Origin: Flavobacterium sp.
GTDB taxonomy: Bacteria; Bacteroidota; Bacteroidia; Flavobacteriales; Flavobacteriaceae
Direction: 5' to 3'
DNA: 64,000 nucleotides
Assembly (NCBI RefSeq): GCF_035195345.1
Contig: NZ_CP136574.1
Coordinates: 434,001 to 498,000, forward strand
The position numbers were made by a program, and so were the translations under genes. Positions within the stretch are counted from its first letter, which is position 1, and each line of letters opens with the position of its first letter. Shown here in pieces: positions 8,667-17,564 of the stretch. The notes under the pieces are model-generated. The model ran no database searches. It had not been told where the DNA came from and saw only the letters and a program-made list of their open reading frames with translations.

Positions 8667-9785
8667 ATGAAAAACCTATATATCGGATTGCTGTTTGCAT
8701 CTGGACTATTTACAGCTTCAGCTCAAAACTATGAATTTCAAGATGTTATTGATGTTGAACGCTTACCTGTAATCTCTCAAGATAATACAGGAACGTGTTG
8801 GAGTTTCTCTACATCTTCCTTTTTAGAATCGGAAATTATACGCTTAACAGGAAAGAAAATCGACCTTTCAGAAATATTTCAAGCCAGAACCACTTATTTG
8901 ACTAAAGCCGATAACTACGTAATGCGTCAAGGAAAAGCTAATTTTAGTGAAGGTGCTTTGGCACACGATGTAATTAATAGTCTGACAAAATATGGGTTAG
9001 TTCCAAATAGTATTTATGACGGATTGAACGATGGAACAACCAAACATAACCATGCCGAAATGGTCGCCGTTTTAGAAGCGATGTTAAAAACGTATGTAGA
9101 AAATCCAGGTAAGAAATTATCATCAAACTGGAAACAAGCCATTAATGCCGTTTTAGATATTTATTTAGGAAGTATTCCGACTAAATTTGAATACGAAGGA
9201 AAAAATTATACGCCAAAATCATTTGCCGAATTTGCTCAAATTAAACCTGAAAATTATATTACATTGACTTCGTTTACGCATGAAGCAAATTACAAATCAT
9301 TCATTTTGAATATTCCTGATAATTTTTCAAACGGAAGTATGTATAATTTGCCTTTAAACGAATTCATTGCAAATATAGATAGTGCCTTGGCAAATGGTTA
9401 TTCGCTTTCTTTAGATTGTGATGTTTCTGAACCAACATTTTCTGGAAAATATGGTATTGCTTTTGTTCCAGTAAATGATGAAGATATCAAAACAGGTTTA
9501 GCTGAAATTATCACTGAAAAAAATATTACGCCTGAATATCGCCAACAAGAATTTGAAAATCTGTCTACTACCGATGACCATCTAATGCACATTGTTGGAA
9601 AAGTGAAAGATCAAAAAGGTAATATATACTATAAAGTAAAAAATTCATGGGGAACTGATGAAAAGAAAGTGGCCAATAGAGGTTATGTATATATCAGTGT
9701 AGCTTATATGAAATTAAAAGCAATTTCTGTAATGGTTCACAAAGATGGAATTTCAAAAGAAACAAAGAAAAAATTAGGTTTATAG
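8667..9785 (+). CDS. Secreted C1-family cysteine peptidase (bleomycin hydrolase/PepC-like)
   Basis: A 372-residue papain-fold peptidase with a signal peptide (MKNLYIGLLFASGLFTASAQ). Catalytic Cys44 lies in NTGTCWSFS with an oxyanion Gln38, His308 in LMHIVG and Asn326 in KNSWG. The layout follows the aminopeptidase C branch, but the signal peptide places this one outside the cytoplasm, probably in the periplasm. It is transcribed divergently from menB, 104 bases away. Confidence 0.87.
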   Translation: MKNLYIGLLFASGLFTASAQNYEFQDVIDVERLPVISQDNTGTCWSFSTSSFLESEIIRLTGKKIDLSEIFQARTTYLTKADNYVMRQGKANFSEGALAHDVINSLTKYGLVPNSIYDGLNDGTTKHNHAEMVAVLEAMLKTYVENPGKKLSSNWKQAINAVLDIYLGSIPTKFEYEGKNYTPKSFAEFAQIKPENYITLTSFTHEANYKSFILNIPDNFSNGSMYNLPLNEFIANIDSALANGYSLSLDCDVSEPTFSGKYGIAFVPVNDEDIKTGLAEIITEKNITPEYRQQEFENLSTTDDHLMHIVGKVKDQKGNIYYKVKNSWGTDEKKVANRGYVYISVAYMKLKAISVMVHKDGISKETKKKLGL

Positions 9786-9786
9786 C

Positions 9787-10233
9787 ATGATTTTTAAATC
9801 GGCAATAAGTAAATTGAATAAGTACATTTATGTAGGAGTAATTGTTTTTTTGTTACTCCTAACAATTCCTGCTTTTTTTGAAGATTCTATCGAACCATTT
9901 TTAGCTCTATTTTCAATACATTTTTTAGTGATTGTATTTTTAATTTGGATGTATAAAACTACTTTTTACAAGATAGAAAACACAATTTTATTTTGGAAAT
10001 CGGGTCCCTTTTACGGAAAAATTGAAATTACTAAAATCAATAAAATTGAATATCACTCGGGAATAATTGTTCCAACTATTTGGAAACCAGCATTAAGTCA
10101 TAATGGAATAATTATTACCTATAACAAATATGATGATATTTATATTTCACCTGAAAAACAAGACAAATTTATTGCTACATTGCAAGCCTTAAACCCCAAT
10201 ATTACTATTAAGAATACGCCCTATGTTGAATAA
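9787..10233 (+). CDS. Membrane protein with a PH-like domain
   Basis: A 148-residue protein: two helices (about residues 15-35 and 38-57) and a soluble C-terminal part (FYKIENTILFWKSGPFYGKI, followed by a TKINKIEYHSG stretch) resembling the bPH_6/DUF1200 type of PH domain. It starts two bases after the C1 peptidase stop and overlaps the next gene by 11 bases, so three genes form one operon. Function unknown. Confidence 0.65.
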   Translation: MIFKSAISKLNKYIYVGVIVFLLLLTIPAFFEDSIEPFLALFSIHFLVIVFLIWMYKTTFYKIENTILFWKSGPFYGKIEITKINKIEYHSGIIVPTIWKPALSHNGIIITYNKYDDIYISPEKQDKFIATLQALNPNITIKNTPYVE

Positions 10234-11404
10234 AATAATATTTGTAAGCCTAACATTATTATTATTTAGTTGTCGTGAAACACCTGACAAAGCGAAAGAA
10301 TCCACCATTAAAGATAAGGAAGGAAATGTGTCTGAATTTGCCGTAAATTTTTCACCACTTACCACTATTTATAAAAAAAGAATGGGAAATGAAATGGAGG
10401 CTTTTTATGATTCGAAATTCAATTCAAAAGATTTTAGTGGTTCGTTTTTAGTTGCCAAAAATGGAGAAATACTCTATGAAAATTACTCTGGTTTTGCTTA
10501 TAAAGAAAAAGGTGATTCGATTAAACAAGATACACCATTACATATAGCTTCTGTAAGTAAAGTTATAACGGCTGTTACGTTATTAAAATTAGTTGATTCA
10601 AAAAAATTAAAATTAGATGATTTTGTGACAACAATTCTACCCGAATTTCCGCATGAAAATACTACGGTTAGAATGCTCTTAAATCATAGAAGTGGATTAC
10701 GAAATTACGCCTATTTTACAGATGATAAAGGCGTTTGGGATAAAAAGAAAACTTTAACCAATCAAGATGTTTTAACTTTACTGGCTACGAAAAATATTGG
10801 CTTAGAATCCAAACCAGGAACTCGTTTTGGGTATTGTAACACCAATTATGCTTTATTAGCCTTAATTATAGAAAAAGTAACGAAAAAGACTTATCCCAAA
10901 GTACTTCAAGAACTAATTTTTGATCCCCTTGGAATGAAAAATACCTTTGTTTTTGATGATCTTACAAAACAAGATGACGTTAGTCAGTCCTATAAAAATA
11001 ATTATTTACGTTTGGCTTTTGAATTTTTAGACCAAGTGTATGGTGATAAAAACATTTATTCAACACCTCGCGATTTGCTTCAATTTGATTTGGCTTTGTA
11101 TTCGGAAAAATTCTTAAGCAAAGCTATGAAGGAGGAAATGTTTAAAGGATATAGTTATGAAAGAAAAGGAACCAAAAACTATGGTTTAGGTATTCGCATG
11201 TTAGAATTTGAAACCGGTCAACAGTATTTCTTTCATAATGGTTGGTGGCATGGTAATACTTCCTCTTATGTAACCTTACAAAAAGACTCCGTAACTATAA
11301 TTGCAATCTCGAATAGATTTTCGAGAAAACCATATCAAACCAAACGATTGGCTCCAAGATTTGGCGATTATCCGTTTAAATTTAATGATGAAGAAGGCGA
11401 ATAA
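10223..11404 (+). CDS. Serine hydrolase lipoprotein, beta-lactamase/class C PBP family
   Basis: A 393-residue protein with a lipobox (LLLFSC, Cys at about residue 17). The SxxK motif is S110-V-S-K113, a Tyr-x-Asn-like YCNTN follows near residue 206, and a HNGWWHGNT segment occupies the KTG position. This is the AmpC/esterase/D-aminopeptidase fold, so the substrate could be a peptide, ester or beta-lactam; resistance should not be assumed. The start overlaps the preceding gene by 11 bases. Confidence 0.82.
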   Translation: MLNKIIFVSLTLLLFSCRETPDKAKESTIKDKEGNVSEFAVNFSPLTTIYKKRMGNEMEAFYDSKFNSKDFSGSFLVAKNGEILYENYSGFAYKEKGDSIKQDTPLHIASVSKVITAVTLLKLVDSKKLKLDDFVTTILPEFPHENTTVRMLLNHRSGLRNYAYFTDDKGVWDKKKTLTNQDVLTLLATKNIGLESKPGTRFGYCNTNYALLALIIEKVTKKTYPKVLQELIFDPLGMKNTFVFDDLTKQDDVSQSYKNNYLRLAFEFLDQVYGDKNIYSTPRDLLQFDLALYSEKFLSKAMKEEMFKGYSYERKGTKNYGLGIRMLEFETGQQYFFHNGWWHGNTSSYVTLQKDSVTIIAISNRFSRKPYQTKRLAPRFGDYPFKFNDEEGE

Positions 11405-11686
11405 TTAAAATAAATTTATTTTAAAATAGCGAAGGATAAAAAGAATTGTTAAAACGTTTAAAACCAATGATATCCAATAGTATTTATTAATATCATCCGT
11501 ATTTATAGCAATTTCATACAAATTCAAAAGTGGTAAGATTACAACTGCTATCCAAATAGGAATCCAAATGATTTCCGTTTCAAAACCAATAAAGTGAATG
11601 GTTTCAAAATTTTGAAAAATAGCCACAAACGTAGAGAATAAGACCAATACGCTCAGAAAAAGATATATTTTATTTTTGTTTGTCAT
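11405..11686 (-). CDS. Small hypothetical membrane protein
   Basis: A 93-residue protein with three hydrophobic stretches. It resembles the 92-residue membrane protein inside the men cluster (5307-5585) in size, helix layout and a W-I/L-P-rich second helix. It converges with the serine hydrolase gene, whose stop it abuts, and its ATG directly follows the stop of the CvfB-like gene. No function can be assigned. Confidence 0.55.
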   Translation of the reverse strand: MTNKNKIYLFLSVLVLFSTFVAIFQNFETIHFIGFETEIIWIPIWIAVVILPLLNLYEIAINTDDINKYYWISLVLNVLTILFILRYFKINLF

Positions 11687-12523
11687 TTACACTAAATAAA
11701 TTCCGTCTTCTTTAATTTCAATCAATTGTTGTTTGTATAAACTTCCAACGGCCTTTTTGAAATTCTTTTTACTCATTTTCAATACCGTTTTAATATCTTC
11801 TGGATGAGAATTATCGGTTAATCGTAAGAAGCCACGATTGGCTTTCAACTCTTCTAAAATTATTTTTGAAGATGGTTCAATGGCCTCTACTCCTACCTTA
11901 CGTAGCATCACATCAATTTTCCCATCAGGTCGAATGTTTTTAATGTAGCCTTTCGTTTTCATTCCTGGTTTTACATCATCGTAAACTTCATTTTTATAAG
12001 CTAACCCTTTGTGTTTTTGATTGATAATACAATTAATTCCACCTTCGGTAATATGTGAAATTAAAATATCAACTTCTTCATTTTTCTCTAACTCTAAATT
12101 TTCGTTAGATAAATATTTATTTGTTCTACTCGATGCTACTAAACGATTCGTTTTGTCATCCATATGCATATAAATCAAATAACGCTTTCCTTCTTCCATT
12201 GGTCGCGCTTGTTCTTTAAAAGGAACAAACAAATCTTTCTCTAATCCCCAATCTAAAAAAGCACCAAATTTATTGATGTAGTTTACTTTTAAATGTGCAA
12301 ATTCATTCAATTTGACATAGGGCTTAAGAGTTGTTGCTACGGGACGCTCTTCATGATCTAAATACACGAATACAGTCAAATCATCTCCAATAGAAAATTC
12401 TTTGGGTACATATTTATTAGGTAATAAAACATCGTCTTCTTGAGTTTCTTCACTTCCTAAAAACAAACCAACTTTAGTATCTCTAAGTATTTTTAACGTA
12501 TTGAACTCTCCTATATGTAACAT
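11687..12523 (-). CDS. cvfB: CvfB-like RNA-binding protein with S1 domains
   Basis: Starting at the ATG at 12523 (MLHIGEFNTLKILRDTK) gives 278 residues; a start 21 bases upstream adds seven atypical residues. The order is S1-like domains (VGLFLGSEETQEDDVLLPNK near residue 15; HLKVNYINKFGAFLDWGLEK near 80; GINCIINQKHKGLAYKNEVY near 160) and a C-terminal winged-helix end. This is the YitL/CvfB family, an RNA-binding regulator of virulence factors in Staphylococcus. Its targets in Bacteroidota are unknown. Confidence 0.85.
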   Translation of the reverse strand: MLHIGEFNTLKILRDTKVGLFLGSEETQEDDVLLPNKYVPKEFSIGDDLTVFVYLDHEERPVATTLKPYVKLNEFAHLKVNYINKFGAFLDWGLEKDLFVPFKEQARPMEEGKRYLIYMHMDDKTNRLVASSRTNKYLSNENLELEKNEEVDILISHITEGGINCIINQKHKGLAYKNEVYDDVKPGMKTKGYIKNIRPDGKIDVMLRKVGVEAIEPSSKIILEELKANRGFLRLTDNSHPEDIKTVLKMSKKNFKKAVGSLYKQQLIEIKEDGIYLV

Positions 12524-12602
12524 AATTGAATAAATAAAGTGCAAAGGTAAGCAATTAAAAAATTAGAAAATGTATTTTAGAAAATTGGAAATATAGAAAA
12601 TA

Positions 12603-12637
12603 AAAAAACCACAAATCAAATATTGACTTGTGGTTTC
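12603..12637 (-). terminator. Rho-independent terminator of the porin gene
   Basis: On the minus strand a 14-bp stem (arms 12606-12619 and 12623-12636, one mismatch) ends in seven T residues. It lies just downstream of the porin stop. Confidence 0.8.
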
Positions 12638-12656
12638 TATACTTATTTTTTAAAAC

Positions 12657-13874
12657 TTAGATTCCGATTTCTATTTGAAAACGAACATACCAATTTTGTT
12701 TGTTAGTTCCATTAAAATAATCTAAATCCGATAAAGTTATTTCTCCTTGTAATTTGAACGCATGTTCCCATAAATATTTAGTAACACCTATGGAATATTG
12801 CTTAGAATCAGGAGTTAAAGCTTTAATGTCTTCATGCATTTTTTGAGTAGAAAAACGGCCTATTATTTCGTAATTAGTTGGAAAAACATAACTTAATTGG
12901 TAATCCATTCCGCTTCCTACTGGTACATAATTAAATTCTGTGATGTCTTCAGGATTAAATGCAATTGGATTCTTTGCTGAACGCGACATATAACTTGACA
13001 TAAATGCCCAACCATTATATTTTAACATGGCATCTAATAAAACCGATTTCATTGTTTTTTGTTCAAATAAATCATTTCCAAGTTGACCTTGTGTTCTTCT
13101 AGCTAAATTATTTTGATGAAATGCACCCGATAATAATAATCTTGGTTTTTCTTCACGAGCAACATCTCCTTCAAAATTAGTTCCATCTTTTTTGAAAGAA
13201 CCCAAAGGCATTAACTCTAATTTTCCGGTTAAAGCAACACCATCATCCGCCGATTTTGTCCAGTTTCTTCCTTCACCCGTTGAAACAGCTGTTTTGACAT
13301 TATATGAAAATTTATCTTTCTTTTCATTCAAATAATAGGCTTGAAAACCAAAATCTCTATCAATTGTAAATCGTGCATTATTAATACTTCGATCTGTTAA
13401 TTGTATTGCCCCAGAGGAATTTACACGTTGTCGATTACCTGGGAGTTTGGTTTGCCCAAAAAGAAAACTCCAATGTTTATTTGGTCGATAAAAAATAGCC
13501 GCATCACGAATAATATTAATATTTTCACCATCTTGAACTTCACCCACATCACCAGGCGCAAAAGATAATTGAATTACGTATAAAAAATGTGGATTTCCAA
13601 CATATCCATCAAAACGCAAACGTAATCGTCTAATCTCTCCCGAATATGCAGCACTTTCACTTTCATTTTGAATAAATGTCACACGGTTTTGCATTCTAAA
13701 GCGAATATTTAACTGAAATAAACTATCAGGTGATGTTATTCCTACCCCTTTTCCAAAACTATAATAAGGAAGGGCATCTAATTTTAAATCATTATCTTTT
13801 GTGGTGACTTTTACCTCTTGAGCAAAACTAATAGTGTTTATGGAAAAGAATAAGAAAATTAATATTTTTTTCAT
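12657..13874 (-). CDS. Outer-membrane porin, phosphate-selective porin O/P type
   Basis: A 405-residue beta-barrel precursor with a signal peptide (MKKILIFLFFSINTISFAQ). The mature part shows alternating amphipathic strands, RFRMQNRVTF, RRLRLRFDGYVGNP and YVIQLSFAPGD, and ends in an aromatic-rich strand (WYVRFQIEIGI) as expected for BAM-dependent barrels. The OprO/OprP-like family takes up phosphate or related anions, but substrate choice cannot be read here. Monocistronic, with its own terminator. Confidence 0.82.
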   Translation of the reverse strand: MKKILIFLFFSINTISFAQEVKVTTKDNDLKLDALPYYSFGKGVGITSPDSLFQLNIRFRMQNRVTFIQNESESAAYSGEIRRLRLRFDGYVGNPHFLYVIQLSFAPGDVGEVQDGENINIIRDAAIFYRPNKHWSFLFGQTKLPGNRQRVNSSGAIQLTDRSINNARFTIDRDFGFQAYYLNEKKDKFSYNVKTAVSTGEGRNWTKSADDGVALTGKLELMPLGSFKKDGTNFEGDVAREEKPRLLLSGAFHQNNLARRTQGQLGNDLFEQKTMKSVLLDAMLKYNGWAFMSSYMSRSAKNPIAFNPEDITEFNYVPVGSGMDYQLSYVFPTNYEIIGRFSTQKMHEDIKALTPDSKQYSIGVTKYLWEHAFKLQGEITLSDLDYFNGTNKQNWYVRFQIEIGI

Positions 13875-13928
13875 TGTTGTGACGTTGATATTTTATACAA
13901 AAATAATATTTAAGAATGAACTAAATAC

Positions 13929-13936
13929 TACCTTTG
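13929..13936 (+). promoter_or_regulatory. Candidate -7 box of prmA
   Basis: TACCTTTG fits the Bacteroidota -7 consensus TAnnTTTG, 16 bases before the chosen prmA ATG. No good -33 TTG is seen at the usual spacing. Confidence 0.4.
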
Positions 13937-13951
13937 CAAAAAAATACAAAC

Positions 13952-14785
13952 ATGTCAAACATATATATTGGATATCATTTCCAAATTAATCCGCTAGAAT
14001 TAGGTAGCGAAATCTTAATTGCTGAATTAGGCGAAAAAGCGTTTGAAAGCTTTATTGAAACTGAAACTGGAATTTCTGCTTATGTTCAAAAAGAGTTGTG
14101 GAGTGAGAATATCTTAGAGGATATTCAAATTTTAGATAATTCCGAATTTAACATCAGTTATACTTTTGAAGAAATTGAGCAAGTAAATTGGAATGAAGAA
14201 TGGGAAAAAAACTTTGAAGCTATTGAAGTTGATGGTAAATGTCATGTAAGAGCTCCTTTTCATGAAAAAACTAATGCCGAATACGATATAGTAATTGAAC
14301 CCAAAATGAGTTTTGGAACGGGTCACCATGAAACAACTCACATGATGATTCAACATATTTTAGAAACAGATTTTACCAATAAAAAAACATTAGACATGGG
14401 TTGCGGAACTGCCATTTTAGCCATTTTAGCCGAAATGAAAGGTGCACAACCTATTGATGCAATTGATATTGACAATTGGTGTTATTTAAACTCCATTGAA
14501 AATGCAGAACGTAATAATTGCAAGCATATTTCGGTTTATGAAGGTGATGCATCTTTATTAGCTGGTAAAAAATACGATATTATTATTGCCAACATTAATC
14601 GTAATATTTTACTAAACGATATGCAGCAATATGTAGATTGTTTAAACACAAATGGAATTTTATTCTTAAGTGGATTTTACACTGAAGATATTCCTGTAAT
14701 TTCAGAAAATTGTACATCGAAAGGATTATCCTATGTAAAACAATTTGAACGCAACAATTGGGTAGCTTTGAAATTTGTTAAATAG
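13952..14785 (+). CDS. prmA: Ribosomal protein L11 methyltransferase
   Basis: A 277-residue protein from the ATG at 13952 (MSNIYIGYHF); an earlier in-frame start lies upstream of the likely transcription start. It methylates amino groups of ribosomal protein L11 using SAM. Seen: the FGTGHHETT segment, the SAM-binding loop DMGCGTAILA, and the IIANINRNIL catalytic-pocket motif typical of PrmA (NPPY-like position). It precedes clpS by 114 bases on the same strand. Confidence 0.93.
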   Translation: MSNIYIGYHFQINPLELGSEILIAELGEKAFESFIETETGISAYVQKELWSENILEDIQILDNSEFNISYTFEEIEQVNWNEEWEKNFEAIEVDGKCHVRAPFHEKTNAEYDIVIEPKMSFGTGHHETTHMMIQHILETDFTNKKTLDMGCGTAILAILAEMKGAQPIDAIDIDNWCYLNSIENAERNNCKHISVYEGDASLLAGKKYDIIIANINRNILLNDMQQYVDCLNTNGILFLSGFYTEDIPVISENCTSKGLSYVKQFERNNWVALKFVK

Positions 14786-14845
14786 CTTAAACTGGAAGTT
14801 TGGAATGGGGAGATGAAAATTTGAATTTGATTTTGATTTTTGTAA

Positions 14846-14876
14846 TTGAATTTGAAACAATTTTTTATTATTTTTG
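14846..14876 (+). promoter_or_regulatory. Promoter of clpS
   Basis: TTG at 14846-14848, a 20-base spacer and TATTTTTG at 14869-14876 match the Bacteroidota promoter (TTG-N17-23-TAnnTTTG). The clpS ATG follows 23 bases later. This supports translation from 14900, not from the in-frame codons upstream. Confidence 0.6.
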
Positions 14877-14899
14877 TAGAACTTTCAACCGTAAAGAAA

Positions 14900-15175
14900 A
14901 TGAGTACGATAGAGAAAATACAAGAAAAAGTTTTAGTAGAAGAAGCGGTAAGCATCAATAATGAGATTGTATTACATAATGATGATGTTAACACATTTGA
15001 TCACGTAATTGATACCTTAATAAGAGTTTGTAATCACGAAGAATTACAAGCTGAACAATGCGCTTTATTAGTACATTATAAAGGAAGATGTACTGTTAAA
15101 ACAGGCTCGTTTGACGAATTAAAGCCGCAATGCTCTGCATTATTAGATGCTGGATTAAGTGCTGAAATTATATAA
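14900..15175 (+). CDS. clpS: ClpS-family adaptor of the ClpAP protease
   Basis: A 91-residue protein from the ATG at 14900 (MSTIEKIQEK). ClpS hands N-degron substrates to ClpA. The conserved core is present: LHNDDVNTFDHVIDTLI, then a CNHEELQAEQCALLVHYKG helix pair and the KTGSFDEL segment; the asparagine-aspartate of HNDD lies in the substrate-binding pocket. A predicted promoter sits just upstream and a strong terminator overlaps its end. Confidence 0.92.
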   Translation: MSTIEKIQEKVLVEEAVSINNEIVLHNDDVNTFDHVIDTLIRVCNHEELQAEQCALLVHYKGRCTVKTGSFDELKPQCSALLDAGLSAEII

Positions 15176-15208
15176 AAAAAGTCCCGATTAAATCGGGACT
15201 TTTTTTAT
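15172..15208. terminator. Bidirectional terminator between clpS and sucD
   Basis: An A-tract, a 9-10-bp stem of AGTCCCGATT paired with AATCGGGACT (15180-15201) and a T-tract form a symmetric hairpin. It serves both convergent genes. Confidence 0.92.
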
Positions 15209-15225
15209 ATAATCTAGTTTCAAGA

Positions 15226-16098
15226 TTAACCTAAAACTTCTTTTACTTTTTTACCAATTTCAGCTGGAGAATCTACAACGTGAATTCCATTTTCTCTCAT
15301 GATGCGTTTTTTAGCTTCTGCTGTATCATCAGCACCACCTACAATTGCACCTGCATGACCCATTGTTCTTCCTTTAGGAGCAGTTTCTCCTGCGATGAAT
15401 CCAACAACTGGTTTGCGATTTCCGTCAGCTCTTACCCATTTAGCAGCGTCTGCTTCTAATTGACCCCCAATTTCACCAATCATGATGATGATTTCAGTTT
15501 CAGGATCGTTCATTAATAATTCAACAGCTTCTTTAGTTGTAGTTCCAATAATTGGATCACCACCAATTCCAATAGCTGTAGTGATTCCTAATCCTTGTTT
15601 TACTACTTGGTCAGCAGCTTCATATGTTAAAGTACCTGATTTAGATACAATTCCAACTGTTCCTTTTTTGAAAACGAAACCTGGCATAATACCAACTTTA
15701 GCTTCTTCTGGAGTAATAACACCAGGACAATTAGGACCTACTAAACGACAATCTTTTCCTTTAATGTAATCATATGCTTTAATCATATCTGCCACAGGAA
15801 TACCTTCAGTAATACAAATAATTACTTTGATACCAGCTTCAGCAGCTTCCATAATTGCATCAGCAGCAAATGCTGGCGGAACAAAAATAATTGAAGTATC
15901 AGCGCCCGCTTTTTCAACAGCATCTTTTACTGTGTTAAAAACAGGTCTGTCTAAATGTGTTGAACCGCCTTTTCCAGGAGTTACACCACCTACAACATTT
16001 GTTCCGTATTCGATCATTTGAGAAGCGTGAAAAGTTCCTTCACTCCCTGTAAATCCTTGTACAATTATTTTTGAATCTTTATTTACTAAAACGCTCAT
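15226..16098 (-). CDS. sucD: Succinyl-CoA synthetase, alpha subunit
   Basis: A 290-residue CoA-binding subunit of succinate-CoA ligase (TCA cycle, substrate-level phosphorylation). Seen: the N-terminal Rossmann CoA-binding loop QGFTGSEGTFH, GPNCPGVI, SKSGTLTYE, and the phosphorylated histidine H248 in GHAGAIV. Length matches the family. The beta subunit gene sucC is not in the window. It is the last gene before the bidirectional terminator and appears to have its own promoter. Confidence 0.96.
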   Translation of the reverse strand: MSVLVNKDSKIIVQGFTGSEGTFHASQMIEYGTNVVGGVTPGKGGSTHLDRPVFNTVKDAVEKAGADTSIIFVPPAFAADAIMEAAEAGIKVIICITEGIPVADMIKAYDYIKGKDCRLVGPNCPGVITPEEAKVGIMPGFVFKKGTVGIVSKSGTLTYEAADQVVKQGLGITTAIGIGGDPIIGTTTKEAVELLMNDPETEIIIMIGEIGGQLEADAAKWVRADGNRKPVVGFIAGETAPKGRTMGHAGAIVGGADDTAEAKKRIMRENGIHVVDSPAEIGKKVKEVLG

Positions 16099-16133
16099 GA
16101 TATATGAATTAAATTGTGTTTAAATTTGTGATG

Positions 16134-16141
16134 CAAAAGTA
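16134..16141 (-). promoter_or_regulatory. Candidate -7 box of sucD
   Basis: On the minus strand TACTTTTG fits TAnnTTTG, 36 bases before the sucD ATG. A TTTG lies too close to be a standard -33 element. Confidence 0.4.
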
Positions 16142-16182
16142 AGTTTTTTACCAAATACACACGTAATTTTTATTATATTTTT

Positions 16183-16545
16183 TTAACTAGGTTTGCTAAT
16201 TAGATATCCATTAATAATTTTTTCGTCTTGAAAAGTCCAAATTGCAACAACTTTTGCTATCAACATTATTTCTTTTGGATTTTCAATAGTTGCAACTTTG
16301 TGGTTATACTTAACAACCAACTGATTATTTTCTTCAATTAAGTGCGAAATTTCAAAGTAGGAGATTTCGTAGTTAGCGTTAATTTCATCACTTAAATTTA
16401 AAATAAAATTTTTATCCAAAATAGAATTACCAGAAGAACTATCCCATTCTAATTTAAAATCATCATGTATTAAGGAATTTAAAAACAGTTTATCTCTGAT
16501 GCCATCCTCCTTGTACAAAAATTCGATTTTCTCTCTATTTGTCAT
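16183..16545 (-). CDS. Small NTF2/SnoaL-like protein, hypothetical
   Basis: A 120-residue protein. The alternation of helices and a curved sheet (DKLFLNSLIHDDFKLEWD, then ISYFEISHLIEENNQLVVKY and VVAIWTFQDEKIINGYLI) resembles NTF2/SnoaL-like folds, which range from enzymes to binding domains; the call is by pattern only. Its start overlaps the end of the upstream LpxD-like gene by 11 bases, so translation is probably coupled. The role in the lipid A cluster is unknown. Confidence 0.6.
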   Translation of the reverse strand: MTNREKIEFLYKEDGIRDKLFLNSLIHDDFKLEWDSSSGNSILDKNFILNLSDEINANYEISYFEISHLIEENNQLVVKYNHKVATIENPKEIMLIAKVVAIWTFQDEKIINGYLISKPS

Positions 16546-17476
16546 TTTGCTTTAATTTTTCAAAAATTTCTGGAATGCGTTTCACATTGGCCAGTTGTTT
16601 TAATTTCTCGCGAGATTCTTCAATTGGTGTACCAAAATACGTTTTTCCGCCTTCAATAGATTTTGTAACACCTGTCTGTCCCATAACTACAGCTTTTGCG
16701 CCAATAGTTATTCCACTAGTAGTTCCTACTTGTCCCCAAAGTGTTACTTCGTCTTCAATAACCACACAACCAGCAATTCCAGTTTGTGAAGCTATCAAAC
16801 ATTTTTTACCAATAACGGTATCATGACCAACATGTACTTGATTATCTATTTTTGTTCCAGCGCCAATAGTTGTATCACCTGTTACTCCCTTATCAATGGT
16901 ACAAAGTGCGCCAATACCTACATTATCTTCAATAACTACTCGTCCACCAGAAATTAATTGATCAAAACCTTCTGGACGTTTTTTGTAATAAAAAGCATCA
17001 GCTCCTAAAATAGTACCTGCGTGAATCATTACATTATCACCAATTACGGTATTATCGTAAATAGTAACATTTGGATGAATTAAACAATTTTTACCAATTT
17101 GAACATTATGTCCAATGAAGCAATTTGGTTGAATAACCGTTCCATCTCCAATCAATGCAGAATCAGAAATTGCAGCATGTGAGGCTTGAAAAGGTCTAAA
17201 ATGTTTGGTAAGTTTATTGAAATCTCTAAATGGATCATCTGAAATCAATAATGCTTTTCCTTCAGGACATTCCACTTCTTTATTAATTAAAACAATAGTA
17301 GCAGCCGATTGAAGGGCTTTATCATAATATTTAGGATGATCAACAAATACAATATCTCCTGGTTCAACAACATGAATTTCATTCATACCATGAACTGGAA
17401 AATCGGCATCGCCCACATAATTACAATTGATAATTTGGGCAATTTCTTTTAGAGGATAAACTTTTGGAAATTTCAT
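16535..17476 (-). CDS. LpxD-like acyltransferase, second paralog (left-handed beta helix)
   Basis: A 313-residue protein with an LpxD-type N-terminal domain (EIAQIINCNYVGDADFPVHG) and about ten hexapeptide turns (IGDGTVIQPN to VTLWGQVGTTSGITIG). The acceptor-activating histidine is likely in NQVHVGHDTVIG. It resembles LpxD (UDP-3-O-acylglucosamine N-acyltransferase) but is distinct from the full LpxD at 20472-21491; the second copy may use another substrate or be a non-catalytic relative. It lies in the lpx/efp run. Confidence 0.8.
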   Translation of the reverse strand: MKFPKVYPLKEIAQIINCNYVGDADFPVHGMNEIHVVEPGDIVFVDHPKYYDKALQSAATIVLINKEVECPEGKALLISDDPFRDFNKLTKHFRPFQASHAAISDSALIGDGTVIQPNCFIGHNVQIGKNCLIHPNVTIYDNTVIGDNVMIHAGTILGADAFYYKKRPEGFDQLISGGRVVIEDNVGIGALCTIDKGVTGDTTIGAGTKIDNQVHVGHDTVIGKKCLIASQTGIAGCVVIEDEVTLWGQVGTTSGITIGAKAVVMGQTGVTKSIEGGKTYFGTPIEESREKLKQLANVKRIPEIFEKLKQNDK

Positions 17477-17500
17477 TTATTAGTGATTTGTGTTCAGTCA

Positions 17501-17560
17501 CAGTTTACAGTCGCAGTTTTTCAGTTCTTATTAGAATCTGCCAACTGCGACAGTAAACTG
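17501..17560. repeat. Hairpin repeat of the CAGTCGCAGTTTACAGT family
   Basis: Arms 17501-17518 and 17543-17560 are inverted copies with one mismatch (CAGTTTACAGTCGCAGTT). A related unit lies at 48261-48280 after pheT. It occupies the 88-base gap between efp and the LpxD-like gene and may be a stem in the mRNA. Confidence 0.6.
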
Positions 17561-17564
17561 GAAA

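Noticed and set aside
10223..11404. Antibiotic-resistance beta-lactamase
   Set aside because: The family includes many esterases and peptidases; the KTG position reads HNG and nothing specific to beta-lactam hydrolysis is seen.
15482..16021. Plus-strand open frames opposite sucD
   Set aside because: They lie wholly inside a certain gene on the other strand and encode no recognisable protein.
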